Origin: Halostagnicola larsenii XH-48
GTDB taxonomy: Archaea; Halobacteriota; Halobacteria; Halobacteriales; Natrialbaceae
Direction: 5' to 3'
NCBI RefSeq assembly: GCF_000517625.1
Contig: NZ_CP007056.1
Location: 496,001 to 560,000, forward strand
DNA length: 64,000 bases
Position numbers and translations under genes: made by a program. The notes beneath the pieces were generated by a model that searched no databases, was not told where the DNA came from, and saw nothing but the letters and a program-made list of their open reading frames with translations. Shown here piece by piece: positions 53,756-63,409 of the stretch (position 1 is the stretch's first letter; each line of letters starts with the position of its first letter).

Positions 53756-54618
53756 GTACGAAAACAACGACGGTACGCGATCGCCTCACGAGTACCGACG
53801 GACGGCTCAAGACCATTGCAGTGTATCTCGGGCTGTACGGGACGGCTGCGCTGTTCTTGCTCCCGTACTGGTACATGTTCGCGACGTCGTTCATGACCCG
53901 CGAGCTGGTATACTCCGACGTACCGCACCTGATCCCGTGGGACGTCACCCTCTACTGGTACGAGTACCTCCTCACCGACTCGTTGATCGGGATGTGGACG
54001 GTCAACACCATCATACTGGCGGGAATCACGACGGCCGTCGTCCTCCTGATCGACGCGATGATCGCCTACTCGCTGACCCGCCTCGAGTGGCCGGGTCGAC
54101 GCGTCATCTTCGCGGTTATCGTGGCCAGTTTCATGGTGCCTGGCATCGTTAATCTCGTCCCAGTGTACATCATCGTCAGCGAACTCGGACTGGTGAACTC
54201 CGTGTGGGGTGTCGTCCTGCCGAGCGCCGCCAATCCGCTCGGCGTGTTCATGCTCGTCCAGTTCTTCAAAGACATCCCCGACGAACTCGAGGAGGCGGCG
54301 CGTCTGGACGGGTTCTCACGGCTCCGGATATTTACCCACATCATCATGCCGTTGATGCGGTCGGCGCTCGCGGCGCTCGGGCTGTTCATTTTCATCTGGA
54401 CGTGGAACGCCTTCGTCTGGCCGCTTCTCATCCTCCAGAGCGAGACGATGTACACGCTGCCGATCGGGCTGGTAACCCTCCAGGAGAACATGGGTACCAC
54501 CGAACCGGGCGTCATCATGACTTCGGCGGTCATCGCCTCGGTGCCGCTGCTTATCGTGTTCCTCGTCATGCAGAAACAACTCGTCAAGGCCGTCGAAATG
54601 CAGGGGACGACCAAATGA
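53752..54618 (+). CDS. CUT1 ABC permease (MalG type), second importer
   Basis: 288 aa with four-base overlaps at both ends. Six helices and the contact loop EEAARLDGFSRLRIFTHIIMPL. FIWTWNAFVWPLLIL is typical of MalG-like proteins. Forms the channel with the upstream permease. Confidence 0.88.
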   Translation: MSTKTTTVRDRLTSTDGRLKTIAVYLGLYGTAALFLLPYWYMFATSFMTRELVYSDVPHLIPWDVTLYWYEYLLTDSLIGMWTVNTIILAGITTAVVLLIDAMIAYSLTRLEWPGRRVIFAVIVASFMVPGIVNLVPVYIIVSELGLVNSVWGVVLPSAANPLGVFMLVQFFKDIPDELEEAARLDGFSRLRIFTHIIMPLMRSALAALGLFIFIWTWNAFVWPLLILQSETMYTLPIGLVTLQENMGTTEPGVIMTSAVIASVPLLIVFLVMQKQLVKAVEMQGTTK

Positions 54619-55262
54619 CCCGAACGACCGACATCGATCCGATGTACGCCTCGCTCGAGCGGACCGCGCGGTTCGTCTGGGCGAATCTCGTGTCGATCGT
54701 GTGGATTAGCATCGGCTGGTTCCTCGCCGCGCTTCCGATCGTCACGCTCGGGGCCGCAACCGTCGGCGCCTACCGCGCCGTGCTGTCGCTAAGAGAGGAC
54801 GACCGCGAGGGAATCGATCGGACGGCGGTCCGCGAGACCGTCCGTCGACAGTTCGTCCACGCGACGCTGCTCGGACTTGTCCCGCTGGTCCTGTTCGCGA
54901 TCGCGGCGAACTACGCGCTCGCGTATCTCGTGAGCGAGACGGTCACCGCCGGCCTGCTTGCACTCTGTTGTGGGTACGCCGGCCTCTACGCCACACTCGT
55001 CTCGATGCCGACGCTGCTCGGCCTCGCTGAAGGTAAGCCCATGACCGCCGCGCTCAGAGACGGCATCGTCTGGACGGCGCGCCACGCCGTCGGCGCGGTG
55101 GCCCTCGGCGTCGTGACGGTGGCGCTGCTCGTCCTCACGTCGCTGCTGACCGTCGCGGTGGCGCTGTTGTTCGCCGGCATCGCGTTCGCGCTCCACGTCG
55201 AGTTCATCTCGAGCGTCGACGAGGGCGAGACGCGGGTCGCGACAGGGGTGACCGACCGATGA
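54615..55262 (+). CDS. YesL/DUF624-family membrane protein
   Basis: 215 aa from MTRTTDIDPMYASLERTARF, overlapping the permease stop by four bases. About five to six hydrophobic segments and the family opening NLVSIVWISIGWFLAALPIVTLGAATVGAYRA-like pattern. DUF624 genes, such as yesL in the Bacillus rhamnogalacturonan locus, accompany CUT1 sugar importers, but their function is not settled; a transport accessory or regulator is usual speculation. Embedded here between permease and ATPase genes of the same importer. Confidence 0.82.
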   Translation: MTRTTDIDPMYASLERTARFVWANLVSIVWISIGWFLAALPIVTLGAATVGAYRAVLSLREDDREGIDRTAVRETVRRQFVHATLLGLVPLVLFAIAANYALAYLVSETVTAGLLALCCGYAGLYATLVSMPTLLGLAEGKPMTAALRDGIVWTARHAVGAVALGVVTVALLVLTSLLTVAVALLFAGIAFALHVEFISSVDEGETRVATGVTDR

Positions 55263-55367
55263 CTCCGCGCGTGGGTCAACCACGGACTGCCTCCCCGGAA
55301 ACGGGCGAATCGAGAGCAACGGTTACGAACGACGACAGTACTCACGACCACCAACGGAGCTACAACA

Positions 55368-56531
55368 ATGAGTGAAACGACAGACGACGCGGCTTCGGTA
55401 ACGTTCGACAACGTGCGGAAAGTGTACCTCGACGACTTCGTCGCGATCAAGGGATTCGACGCCCAAATCGAGGACGGCGAATTCATCACCGTCGTCGGCC
55501 CGTCCGGGTCCGGCAAATCGACGCTGCTGCGGATGATCGCCGGCCTCGAAGAGATCTCCGGCGGAGATATCCGGATCGGCAATGAGAGTATCAAGGGTGT
55601 CGAGCCCCAAGATCGCGGGATCGCGATGGTGTTCCAGAATTACGCGCTGTACCCGCACATGAGCGTCCGAAAGAACATGGCCTACGGGCTGAAACTGACG
55701 ACGGACCTCTCCAGCGACGAAATCGACCAGCGCGTCCGCGAGACGGCGACGATGATGGGCATCGAAGACCAGTTGGGCGACAAACCGGCAAACCTCTCGG
55801 GCGGTCAGCAACAGCGAGTTGCGACCGGGCGAGCGATCGTCCGCGACCCGAAGATTTTCCTGATGGACGAGCCGCTGTCGAACTTGGACGCGAAGCTCAA
55901 GGTTCACATGCGGACCGAACTCCAGCGACTGCAGGAGGATCTCGGGACGACGACGATCTACGTCACCCACGATCAGCACGAGGCGCTGACGATGAGCGAC
56001 CGGATCATCGTCCTCGACGGAGGCGAACTCCAGCAGTTCGCGCCGCCGGACGAGGTTTACAACGAGCCCGCAAACCGGTTCGTTGCGGACTTCATCGGGA
56101 GTCCGGCGATGAACTTCTTCGACGTCGAACTGAACGGAACGACGCTCGTCGGCGACGGGTTCGAGTACGCCATCCCGCCGTCGATCAGCGATACGATCCG
56201 CGACACGGCGGCCAAGTCCAGACTTGAACTGGGCATCCGTCCCGAAGACATCACGTACGACGCGACCGGCGATAACACGATTACTGGCACCGTCGATGTC
56301 GTCGAGGTAGCGGGCAGCGACAACTTCGTCTACCTCGACATCGCGGGTTCTGAGTGTCGCGTTCGCGTCGACGGCGACGTGAAACCGTCCGTCGGCGAGA
56401 CCACCCAAATTGCGTTCGATCCGAACGATATCCACCTCTTCGACACTCAAAGTGGCGACAACCTGCTCTCGGGAACGAGGGAGAGACAGGTCGCCGAGGC
56501 CGAGACAGAGGAAGCGGAGGAGGCCGCCTGA
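55368..56531 (+). CDS. CUT1 ABC ATPase (MalK/UgpC type), second importer
   Basis: 387 aa. Walker A GPSGSGKST, Q-loop VFQNYALYPHM, signature LSGGQQQRVATGRA, Walker B IFLMDEPLSNLDA, switch TIYVTHDQHEA, and a C-terminal TOBE domain with an acidic tail (AEAETEEAEEAA). Only one ATPase is present in this operon, unlike xacJ/xacK. It starts 105 bases after the YesL gene; a 38-codon frame overlapping both may link them. Confidence 0.87.
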   Translation: MSETTDDAASVTFDNVRKVYLDDFVAIKGFDAQIEDGEFITVVGPSGSGKSTLLRMIAGLEEISGGDIRIGNESIKGVEPQDRGIAMVFQNYALYPHMSVRKNMAYGLKLTTDLSSDEIDQRVRETATMMGIEDQLGDKPANLSGGQQQRVATGRAIVRDPKIFLMDEPLSNLDAKLKVHMRTELQRLQEDLGTTTIYVTHDQHEALTMSDRIIVLDGGELQQFAPPDEVYNEPANRFVADFIGSPAMNFFDVELNGTTLVGDGFEYAIPPSISDTIRDTAAKSRLELGIRPEDITYDATGDNTITGTVDVVEVAGSDNFVYLDIAGSECRVRVDGDVKPSVGETTQIAFDPNDIHLFDTQSGDNLLSGTRERQVAEAETEEAEEAA

Positions 56532-56612
56532 GCGAACGACCATCAACCGGCGGTAAGCGACTCTCGACTGTACCGACGACTGACGCTCGACCAACGAGGA
56601 GACGCACACGAT

Positions 56613-59336
56613 ATGGACACAGATTTTCGGAAGGACGATGTTCGACGGACCGCAGTACTGAACGGCTCGTGGCAATTTGCCACCGACCCAGAGAAGGTCG
56701 GACGCAAGGCGAGCTGGTACGAAGCCGACCGCGACTGGCCCGAGCGAGCACGGACCGTCGAGGTACCTCACGCCTGGCAGGAACTTGAGGCGTACCGAGC
56801 GTACACAGGAACGGCGTGGTATCGGCGAACGATCACCTTGGACACGCCGAGAGACGACAGCGTCCGGCGACGCCTCCGGTTCGGCGCCGTCGACTACGAG
56901 GCGACCGTCTGGGTCAACGGTGAACGTGTCGGGACGAACCGCGGCGGCTACCTTCCCTTCGAGTTCGACGTCACCGACGCGCTCGTCGACGGCGAGAACG
57001 ACATCGTCGTCGAGGTCGTCGACCCGGACGATCTGAGCGAACTGCCACACGGCAAGCAGGGCGAGCCGTGGTACCAGCGAGTTAGCGGCATCTGGCAGGA
57101 TGTGACCCTCGAGACCGTTCCGCTAGTTCATGTCGACCGCATCCGCGTCACGCCGGATCTCGAGACGGACACTGCCCACGTCGAGATCACCGTGGACGGA
57201 CTCGACGGGGCGAGCGGCGAGTCCATCGACGCGACCGTCGCCGTCGCTCGAGACGGCGATCAGATCGCAGTCGAATCCGCGGCGATCGACGCCAACGGGG
57301 CGGGGGCGGCCACCGTTCCGATTCCCGATCCCGACTACTGGACGCCCGAGACACCGGTCTGCTACGACGTGCGCGTCGACCTCGAGGCCGACGAGAGCGT
57401 CGTCGACCGGTACGAGGACTACTTCGGAATGCGCAGCGTCGAGGCTCGAGACGGGCGGGTGTACCTGAACGGCGAGCCGTACTTCATCCGAGGCGCCCTC
57501 GAACAGGGCTACTACCCGGAGACGCTGTATCGACCGTTTAGCGACGACTGCTTCGAGCAGGAGGTTCGAACCGCCAAGGAGCTCGGCTTCAACCTGCTTC
57601 GCAAGCACATCAAGCCAGCCCACCCCGACTTCCTCGAGTGTGCCGACCGACTCGGCATCCTCGTCTGGGAGGAGCCCGCGAATCCGACGGTCCACACCGA
57701 TCGCTCGCGGCGCGCTGTGTTCGAACAGCTCGAGGCGATGATCGAGCGAGACTACAACCGCCCGAGCGTCGTGATCTGGAGTATCTACAACGAAGAGTGG
57801 GGAATCGGCAACCCGCAGGGACTGGACGTGGAGACGTCGCTGTGGGACGACGAAGAAAAACAGCGCTACCTCGCCGACTGTTACGAGGCTGCCCGCCAGC
57901 GGGATCCGACGCGACTCGTCTGTGACAACTCCGGGTGGGCGCACGTCGCGACCGACGTCAACGACTACCACCGCTACTTCGTCAGCCCCGACCGAGCCGA
58001 CGCCTGGGCGACGGACCTCGAACGGATGAGCGACCGGCCGGAAGACAATTACGCGGCGACCGAAACGGATCCCGACGACGCGCCGCTCGTCGTCTCCGAG
58101 TTCGGCACGTGGGGTTTGTGCGATGCGCCCGCGATCGAAGAGTATTACGGCGAGCGACCGCCCTGGTTCGATTACGAGTTCCTTGAAGAAGGGCTGAAAC
58201 GTCCCGACGGCTACCGCGAGCGGTTCGAGGGGACTGCGCTCTCGTCGGCGTTCGACGGACTCGAGTCGCTCGTCGAGGCATGGCAGTGGCGAGAATTCCG
58301 CTCGAACAAGGACATCATCGAGCGAATGCGCTCCCGAGACGACGTCGCCGGCTACGTCATCACGGAGTTCTCGGACATCGAGTGGGAGTTCAACGGGATC
58401 CTCGACTACCGCCGCGAGCGAAAGGCGTTTCACGACGCGTTTGCCCGTCTCAACGCGCCAGTTACCGTGCAACTCGACCTCGAGTCACGAACCGTCTGGG
58501 ACGACGAGTCCATTGTGGCGGACGCGGTCATCGTCAACGACACGGACGAGCGACTCGAGGCCGAACTGTCGTGGACTGCCGCCGGCGAATCGGGGCGACA
58601 AGCAGTCGCGGTCGAGTCCGCGTCGACCTCCCGCGTCGACGACTTCGTGACCATCGACGCACCGTCAGTAGACGGCATGACGGCGGAGACAGTGACCCTC
58701 GAGTTCGGCGATGCGACAACTGAGGAGTCTGTGACGATCGGGCCGCGGACCGACGCCGCCGAGCCGGTTCGCGACCGCGGCGGCGACGAACCGATTTACG
58801 TCATGGACGAGAGTCTCCGGGGCGAACTCGAGCAGCGAGGCGTGCCCGTCGTCGACCGACTCGACGACGCTGTAGCCGTCGCGATAGTCTCGGAGACGAA
58901 TGACGCGGTGCTCGAGTACGCCCACGATGGCGGCGACGTGCTGTTGCTGGCCGATCGGGACGGGACCGTCGCCGACGAGACGGTGTTCGAGTACCACGAC
59001 CTGCCTGAGGACGAAAGTTGGAACCTCGTCGCGTCGCTGTTCTACGCCAACGACGAGCGACTCGAGTCGATCCTCGGGCCGGTTCCGGGATGGGAACTCG
59101 ACGGGCAGTACCCGTACATGGTCGCAGCCGTAGGCGAGAACGACGACGTGACGCTCGGGTACGTCGAGGGGTGGCTCGCGAACCCGTCGGCGGCGATTGC
59201 GACTCGTCGGTACGGCGACGGCTCCGTCCGCGTCTGTACCGTTCGACTCGTCGATGCCTACGGGATCTGCCCGGTTGCGACCGCGCTCGTCGACGAGTTG
59301 CTAGCGAGCGCGCTCGCGTCGTCCGCGGCGCAGTGA
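56613..59336 (+). CDS. GH2 glycosidase with extra C-terminal flavodoxin/glutaminase-like domain
   Basis: 907 aa. N-terminal sugar-binding sandwich (LNGSWQFATDP, VPHAWQELEAY, WYRRTI), immunoglobulin-like middle, and a barrel with acid/base Glu in WSIYNEEWGI and nucleophile Glu in VVSEFGTWG. GH2 members include beta-galactosidases, beta-glucuronidases and arabinopyranosidases. After the barrel, from about residue 720, follows an extra domain with GGDVLLLADRDGTV and a YGDGSVRVCTVRL end, resembling a Rossmann-like or ThuA-like fold. No signal peptide. Upstream GAGGAGA serves as ribosome site. Likely acts on galactan or arabinogalactan oligomers brought in by the importer; substrate not proven. 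Confidence 0.85.
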   Translation: MDTDFRKDDVRRTAVLNGSWQFATDPEKVGRKASWYEADRDWPERARTVEVPHAWQELEAYRAYTGTAWYRRTITLDTPRDDSVRRRLRFGAVDYEATVWVNGERVGTNRGGYLPFEFDVTDALVDGENDIVVEVVDPDDLSELPHGKQGEPWYQRVSGIWQDVTLETVPLVHVDRIRVTPDLETDTAHVEITVDGLDGASGESIDATVAVARDGDQIAVESAAIDANGAGAATVPIPDPDYWTPETPVCYDVRVDLEADESVVDRYEDYFGMRSVEARDGRVYLNGEPYFIRGALEQGYYPETLYRPFSDDCFEQEVRTAKELGFNLLRKHIKPAHPDFLECADRLGILVWEEPANPTVHTDRSRRAVFEQLEAMIERDYNRPSVVIWSIYNEEWGIGNPQGLDVETSLWDDEEKQRYLADCYEAARQRDPTRLVCDNSGWAHVATDVNDYHRYFVSPDRADAWATDLERMSDRPEDNYAATETDPDDAPLVVSEFGTWGLCDAPAIEEYYGERPPWFDYEFLEEGLKRPDGYRERFEGTALSSAFDGLESLVEAWQWREFRSNKDIIERMRSRDDVAGYVITEFSDIEWEFNGILDYRRERKAFHDAFARLNAPVTVQLDLESRTVWDDESIVADAVIVNDTDERLEAELSWTAAGESGRQAVAVESASTSRVDDFVTIDAPSVDGMTAETVTLEFGDATTEESVTIGPRTDAAEPVRDRGGDEPIYVMDESLRGELEQRGVPVVDRLDDAVAVAIVSETNDAVLEYAHDGGDVLLLADRDGTVADETVFEYHDLPEDESWNLVASLFYANDERLESILGPVPGWELDGQYPYMVAAVGENDDVTLGYVEGWLANPSAAIATRRYGDGSVRVCTVRLVDAYGICPVATALVDELLASALASSAAQ

Positions 59337-59504
59337 GCGAGTTGATCGCCCGTCAAACGCGACGCGACAGTCGAAGACGGCCCGCTCTCGATTACACTCG
59401 AGCCATCGGTGATTACTCGGGTTCGGATCGCTCGCCGAACACGAACCGTCGGCGATTGCCAGAAGGGGAAACGTTACGGCAAGCCATCGTGTTACTCCGA
59501 GACA

Positions 59505-61544
59505 ATGGTAGACAGTTCCCGCGCGGAGCCAGTCGACCTGACCGACGTGTCCATCGACGATCAGTTCTGGAACGGCTGGATCGAGACGAACCGCGAAACA
59601 ACGCTCGAGTACCAGTACGAACAACTCGAATCGAGCGGGTGTCTCGAGAACTTTCGTCGCGCCGCTTCCGGGGACTCGGGCGGATTCGAGGGGATGTGGT
59701 TCGCCGACTCTGATGCGTACAAATGGCTCGAGGCGGCCAGTTACGTGCTCGCGGACGGAGACGTCGATTCCGACGCCGGGCTCGACGAGAGCCGTCGGAA
59801 CGAACTCGAAAAACGGGTCGACGACATCATCGATCTCGTCGCCAGTGCCCAGGAAGACGATGGGTACCTCAACACGTATTTCGCGCTCGAGGAGCCCGAA
59901 AAGCGCTGGACGAACCTGAACATGATGCACGAGCTCTACTGTGCGGGCCACCTTATCGAAGCTGCCGTTTCCCACTACCGCGCGACGAGCGACTCGAGAC
60001 TGCTCGACGTTGCGACGCGGTTTGCCGACCACATCGGTGCGAGGGTCGACGACGAAATCGACGGCGCGCCGGGCCACCAAGAGATCGAACTGGCGCTGGT
60101 GAAACTCGCTCGCGTTACCGACGAGCAACGCTACGTCGAGCTCGCACGGACGTTCGTCGACCGTCGCGGTCGAAACGATCGATTCGAACGGGAGTTCGAA
60201 CGCGTCGAATCGATTGCGGGGTACGATCCGGATGACGGCGGAATCGCGACGGACGCTCGCGGTGCGTTCTACGAGGACGGCGAATACGACGGCTCGTACG
60301 CGCAAGCCCACGAACCATTACCCGAGCAAGAAACGGTCGAAGGGCACGCGGTTCGGGCGATGTACTTCTTCGCCGGCGTCGCGGACGTCGCCGCCGAAAC
60401 CGGCGATCGGGAGCTTCTCGAGCGCCTCGAGAAGCTCTGGGAGAACATGACGAGCAAACGAATGTACGTGACGGGCGGGATCGGCTCGAGCGAGCACGGC
60501 GAGCGGTTCACAGACGATTACGACCTCCCGAACGAAACCGCCTACGCCGAAACCTGCGCTGCGATCGGGAGCGTCTTCTGGAATCAGCGGCTGTTCGAAC
60601 TTACCGGAAACGCCAGATACGCCGATCTGATCGAACGAACGCTGTACAACGGCGTCCTCTCGGGCGTCTCCGTCGACGGAACCGAGTTCTTCTACGACAA
60701 TCGCCTCGAGAGTCGCGGCGACCACCATCGGCGCGGTTGGTTCGACTGTGCGTGCTGTCCGCCCAACGTCACTCGGTTGCTCGCCTCCCTCGAGCGGTAC
60801 CTGTACGCGAGAGGTCCCGAATCGCTGTACGTCAACCAGTACGTCGGGAGCACGATATCGACGGCGGTCGCCGGTACGGCCGTCGAACTCGAGCAGACGA
60901 CGACCTATCCGTGGAGCGAGGACGTGACGATCGACGTCCGGACCGAGGATCCGGCGACGTTCTCGCTCGAGTTGCGGGTGCCGTCGTGGTGTACTGAAGC
61001 CGTAATCAGGGTCAACGGCGACGAAGTCCGCGCGGGCGAGAACGACACGTCCGGGGAGGCCGAATACGTGACCATCGAGCGCGAGTGGGATGAGGACCGA
61101 ATCGAGGTGACGTTCGCTCAGTCGATCGTCCCGGTGCGGATGCATCCTGCAGTCGGCGAGAACTGCGGGCGCGTCGCGCTGACCCGGGGACCGCTCGTCT
61201 ACTGTCTCGAATCCGCGGACAACGACCGGCCGCTCCGACAGTACAGCCTCGACCTCGAGGGGGAGCAGCGAACGCGGAAGGACGACGAACTCGCCGACGA
61301 CCTCGAGAACGCGGCCCTCTCGAACCCCGTCGTTATCGACTGTGATGCGATCGCTCCGTCTCTCGAGTCGTGGGAGTCAGATGACGAGGGAGGCGCTACC
61401 GAGTCATCCGGGACTGACCGACCGCCGCTGTACCAACCCGACGACCGAGTGAGTACGAAATCGGAGACAGTAACCGCCGTACCGTACTTCCTCTGGGACA
61501 ACCGGGATCCCGGCGAGATGGCTGTGTGGATCCGTTCGGCGTAA
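59505..61544 (+). CDS. GH127 beta-L-arabinofuranosidase
   Basis: 679 aa from MVDSSRAEPVDL. GH127 cysteine glycosidase: an (alpha/alpha)6 barrel with NETAYAETCA, giving Glu349 and Cys351, and CACCPPNVTRLL, giving Cys417 and Cys418. In the Bifidobacterium founding enzyme the corresponding Glu and three Cys bind zinc and one Cys is the nucleophile. Two C-terminal beta-sandwiches follow. It removes beta-L-arabinofuranose from arabinan or glycoproteins. Cytoplasmic by lack of signal. It begins 168 bases after the GH2 gene; no strong promoter is visible, so co-transcription is likely. Confidence 0.88.
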   Translation: MVDSSRAEPVDLTDVSIDDQFWNGWIETNRETTLEYQYEQLESSGCLENFRRAASGDSGGFEGMWFADSDAYKWLEAASYVLADGDVDSDAGLDESRRNELEKRVDDIIDLVASAQEDDGYLNTYFALEEPEKRWTNLNMMHELYCAGHLIEAAVSHYRATSDSRLLDVATRFADHIGARVDDEIDGAPGHQEIELALVKLARVTDEQRYVELARTFVDRRGRNDRFEREFERVESIAGYDPDDGGIATDARGAFYEDGEYDGSYAQAHEPLPEQETVEGHAVRAMYFFAGVADVAAETGDRELLERLEKLWENMTSKRMYVTGGIGSSEHGERFTDDYDLPNETAYAETCAAIGSVFWNQRLFELTGNARYADLIERTLYNGVLSGVSVDGTEFFYDNRLESRGDHHRRGWFDCACCPPNVTRLLASLERYLYARGPESLYVNQYVGSTISTAVAGTAVELEQTTTYPWSEDVTIDVRTEDPATFSLELRVPSWCTEAVIRVNGDEVRAGENDTSGEAEYVTIEREWDEDRIEVTFAQSIVPVRMHPAVGENCGRVALTRGPLVYCLESADNDRPLRQYSLDLEGEQRTRKDDELADDLENAALSNPVVIDCDAIAPSLESWESDDEGGATESSGTDRPPLYQPDDRVSTKSETVTAVPYFLWDNRDPGEMAVWIRSA

Positions 61545-61631
61545 ATCGATCGAACGTCCCACAGAAGATCGACTGCCACGACAGACGTGCCATCCCGCAC
61601 GCTTATTGTGGACTATGGCAACGTATCTGTA

Positions 61632-62969
61632 ATGGTGAAGATTGCATTTATCGGCGCTGGAAGTCACACGTTCACGCAGACGCTCGTCCGTGACGTACTC
61701 TCGTTTCCGGCGTTACAGGATTCGACGCTGAGTCTGATGGATATCGACGCCGATCGACTCGAGCGGATCGAGACGGCCACGAACGTCCTGGTCGACGAAC
61801 ACGACCTCCCCGCGACGGTCGAGGCGACGACGGATCGTCGGGAAGCGCTCGAGGACGCGGACTACGTCATCACGATGATCCACGTCGGGGGCGTCGAACC
61901 GGTCGAAAACGAGGTCGAGATTCCCCAGCGCTACGGGGTCAACCAGTCCGTCGGCGATACGCTCGGCCCGGGCGGCGTCTTCCGGGCCCAGCGAACGATT
62001 CCGACGATGCTCGAGATCGCCCGCGACATGGAGGAGTTGTGTCCGAACGCCCCCCTATTGCAGCACACGAACCCCATGGTGATGGTCTGTTGGGCCATCG
62101 AAAAAGAGACGGAAATCGACGTCTACGGGATCTGCCACAGCATCGTCGGGACGGCCCACGACATCGCATCCTACGTCGACGTCCCCTTCGAGGAGTTGGA
62201 GTACTGGGTGGCAGGCATCAATCACATGGCCTGGTTCCTCGAGATCGAACACGATGGCCGGAGTCTCTACCCGGACCTACAGGAGGCGATGACCGATCCG
62301 GAAACCTACGCCGAGGACGTTGTCCGTTTCGAAACGATGGACCACTTCGGGAAATTCATCACGGAATCGAGCCACCACCTCAGCGAATACCTCCCCTACT
62401 TTCGTCACGACGAGGACGAAATCGACCGCCTCGTCGACGCCAGCGCGTACGACCCGTTCGCAGAGGAATTCGAATATTCGCCGGTCTGCTGGCTCCCGAC
62501 AGGCGAGTACTTCGAGCAGTGGCGGTCCATCGATCACGCCGAGGGGGTCGACGAGGCGGAGATGGATCGGTCGCTCTCGCGATCCGGGGAGTACGCCGCG
62601 CGGATCATCCACTCGCTCGAGACCGGTGAGCGCCGGCGGATGAACCTCAACGTCCCGAACGACGGCCGACTCATCACGAATCTCCCCGACGACGCGCTCG
62701 TCGAAGTCCCCTGTCTCGTAGACAGAACGGGTGTTCGCCCATGCACAATCGGAGATCTTCCGCCGCAGCTCGCCGCCCTCAACCGATCGAACGTGAACGT
62801 TCAGTCGCTCGCCGTCGACGCAGCACTCGAGCGCGACGAAGAACGGCTTCGTCAGGCGGTCAAACTCGATCCGCTGACGGCCGCAGTCTGCACGCTCGAG
62901 GAAGTCGATGCATTAGTTGACGACCTACTCGAGGCGAACGAGGAATACCTCCCGGCGTACACTTCGTGA
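61632..62969 (+). CDS. glycoside hydrolase family 4, alpha-galactosidase/galacturonidase type
   Basis: 445 aa from MVKIAFIGAGSHTFTQTL; the in-frame extension upstream is not needed. NAD-binding FIGAGSHTFTQ, QHTNPMVMVCW, metal-site GICHSIVGTAHD and GINHMAWFLEI. The CHS variant of the GH4 metal motif is usual in alpha-galactosidase and alpha-galacturonidase (LplD-like) members. Retains NAD+ and Mn2+ dependence by family. CTTATT 25-30 bases upstream could give it a separate promoter. With GH2 and GH127 it would finish degradation of pectin side chains. Confidence 0.87.
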   Translation: MVKIAFIGAGSHTFTQTLVRDVLSFPALQDSTLSLMDIDADRLERIETATNVLVDEHDLPATVEATTDRREALEDADYVITMIHVGGVEPVENEVEIPQRYGVNQSVGDTLGPGGVFRAQRTIPTMLEIARDMEELCPNAPLLQHTNPMVMVCWAIEKETEIDVYGICHSIVGTAHDIASYVDVPFEELEYWVAGINHMAWFLEIEHDGRSLYPDLQEAMTDPETYAEDVVRFETMDHFGKFITESSHHLSEYLPYFRHDEDEIDRLVDASAYDPFAEEFEYSPVCWLPTGEYFEQWRSIDHAEGVDEAEMDRSLSRSGEYAARIIHSLETGERRRMNLNVPNDGRLITNLPDDALVEVPCLVDRTGVRPCTIGDLPPQLAALNRSNVNVQSLAVDAALERDEERLRQAVKLDPLTAAVCTLEEVDALVDDLLEANEEYLPAYTS

Positions 62970-63409
62970 CGCCACCTAGCGTCGGTTGTGGACAGTAAGG
63001 CAACGAGACTGGCGGAGACAGCCGGTTAGACTGGAATCGCTCAGCAGAAGACGCTCAACCACGGATAGTGATAAATGGTTTTCTAAAAGAGAACACTAGT
63101 CACTATGTCAAAACAGCCTTTGCGAGCACAGCAGCAACCCACCCGCTACTGTCGACTCACAGACTCGGTCGCGATCGACAGGGAATTGGGCGAGACGACG
63201 ACCAACAAGGGGCCGGCGGAAACGTCCGTCTCTCGTCGCACCCACTCGTTTCAGTACTATCGAAACGTGCCCACGGCCGGGCCAGTAGTTCGTCGATTTC
63301 GCACCGCTAACGTCGAAAACGAAGTTTCAGCGCCGCAAGGATGTCGGCAACGGTTCGGTGGGACCCACGAGTCACTCCCCGCTCTGGTCGTCACGCAGGG
63401 TTTCAATAA
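62970..63409. other. 440-base intergenic region, converging genes
   Basis: Between the GH4 stop and the stop of the second udh-like gene. The open frames at 63068-63413 (plus) have no features of real genes. No terminator hairpin was confidently seen. Confidence 0.4.

Noticed and set aside
55323-57050. 575-codon minus-strand frame opposite the ATPase and GH2 genes
   Set aside because: Shadow; Walker and signature motifs lie on the plus strand and the minus product has low-complexity composition.
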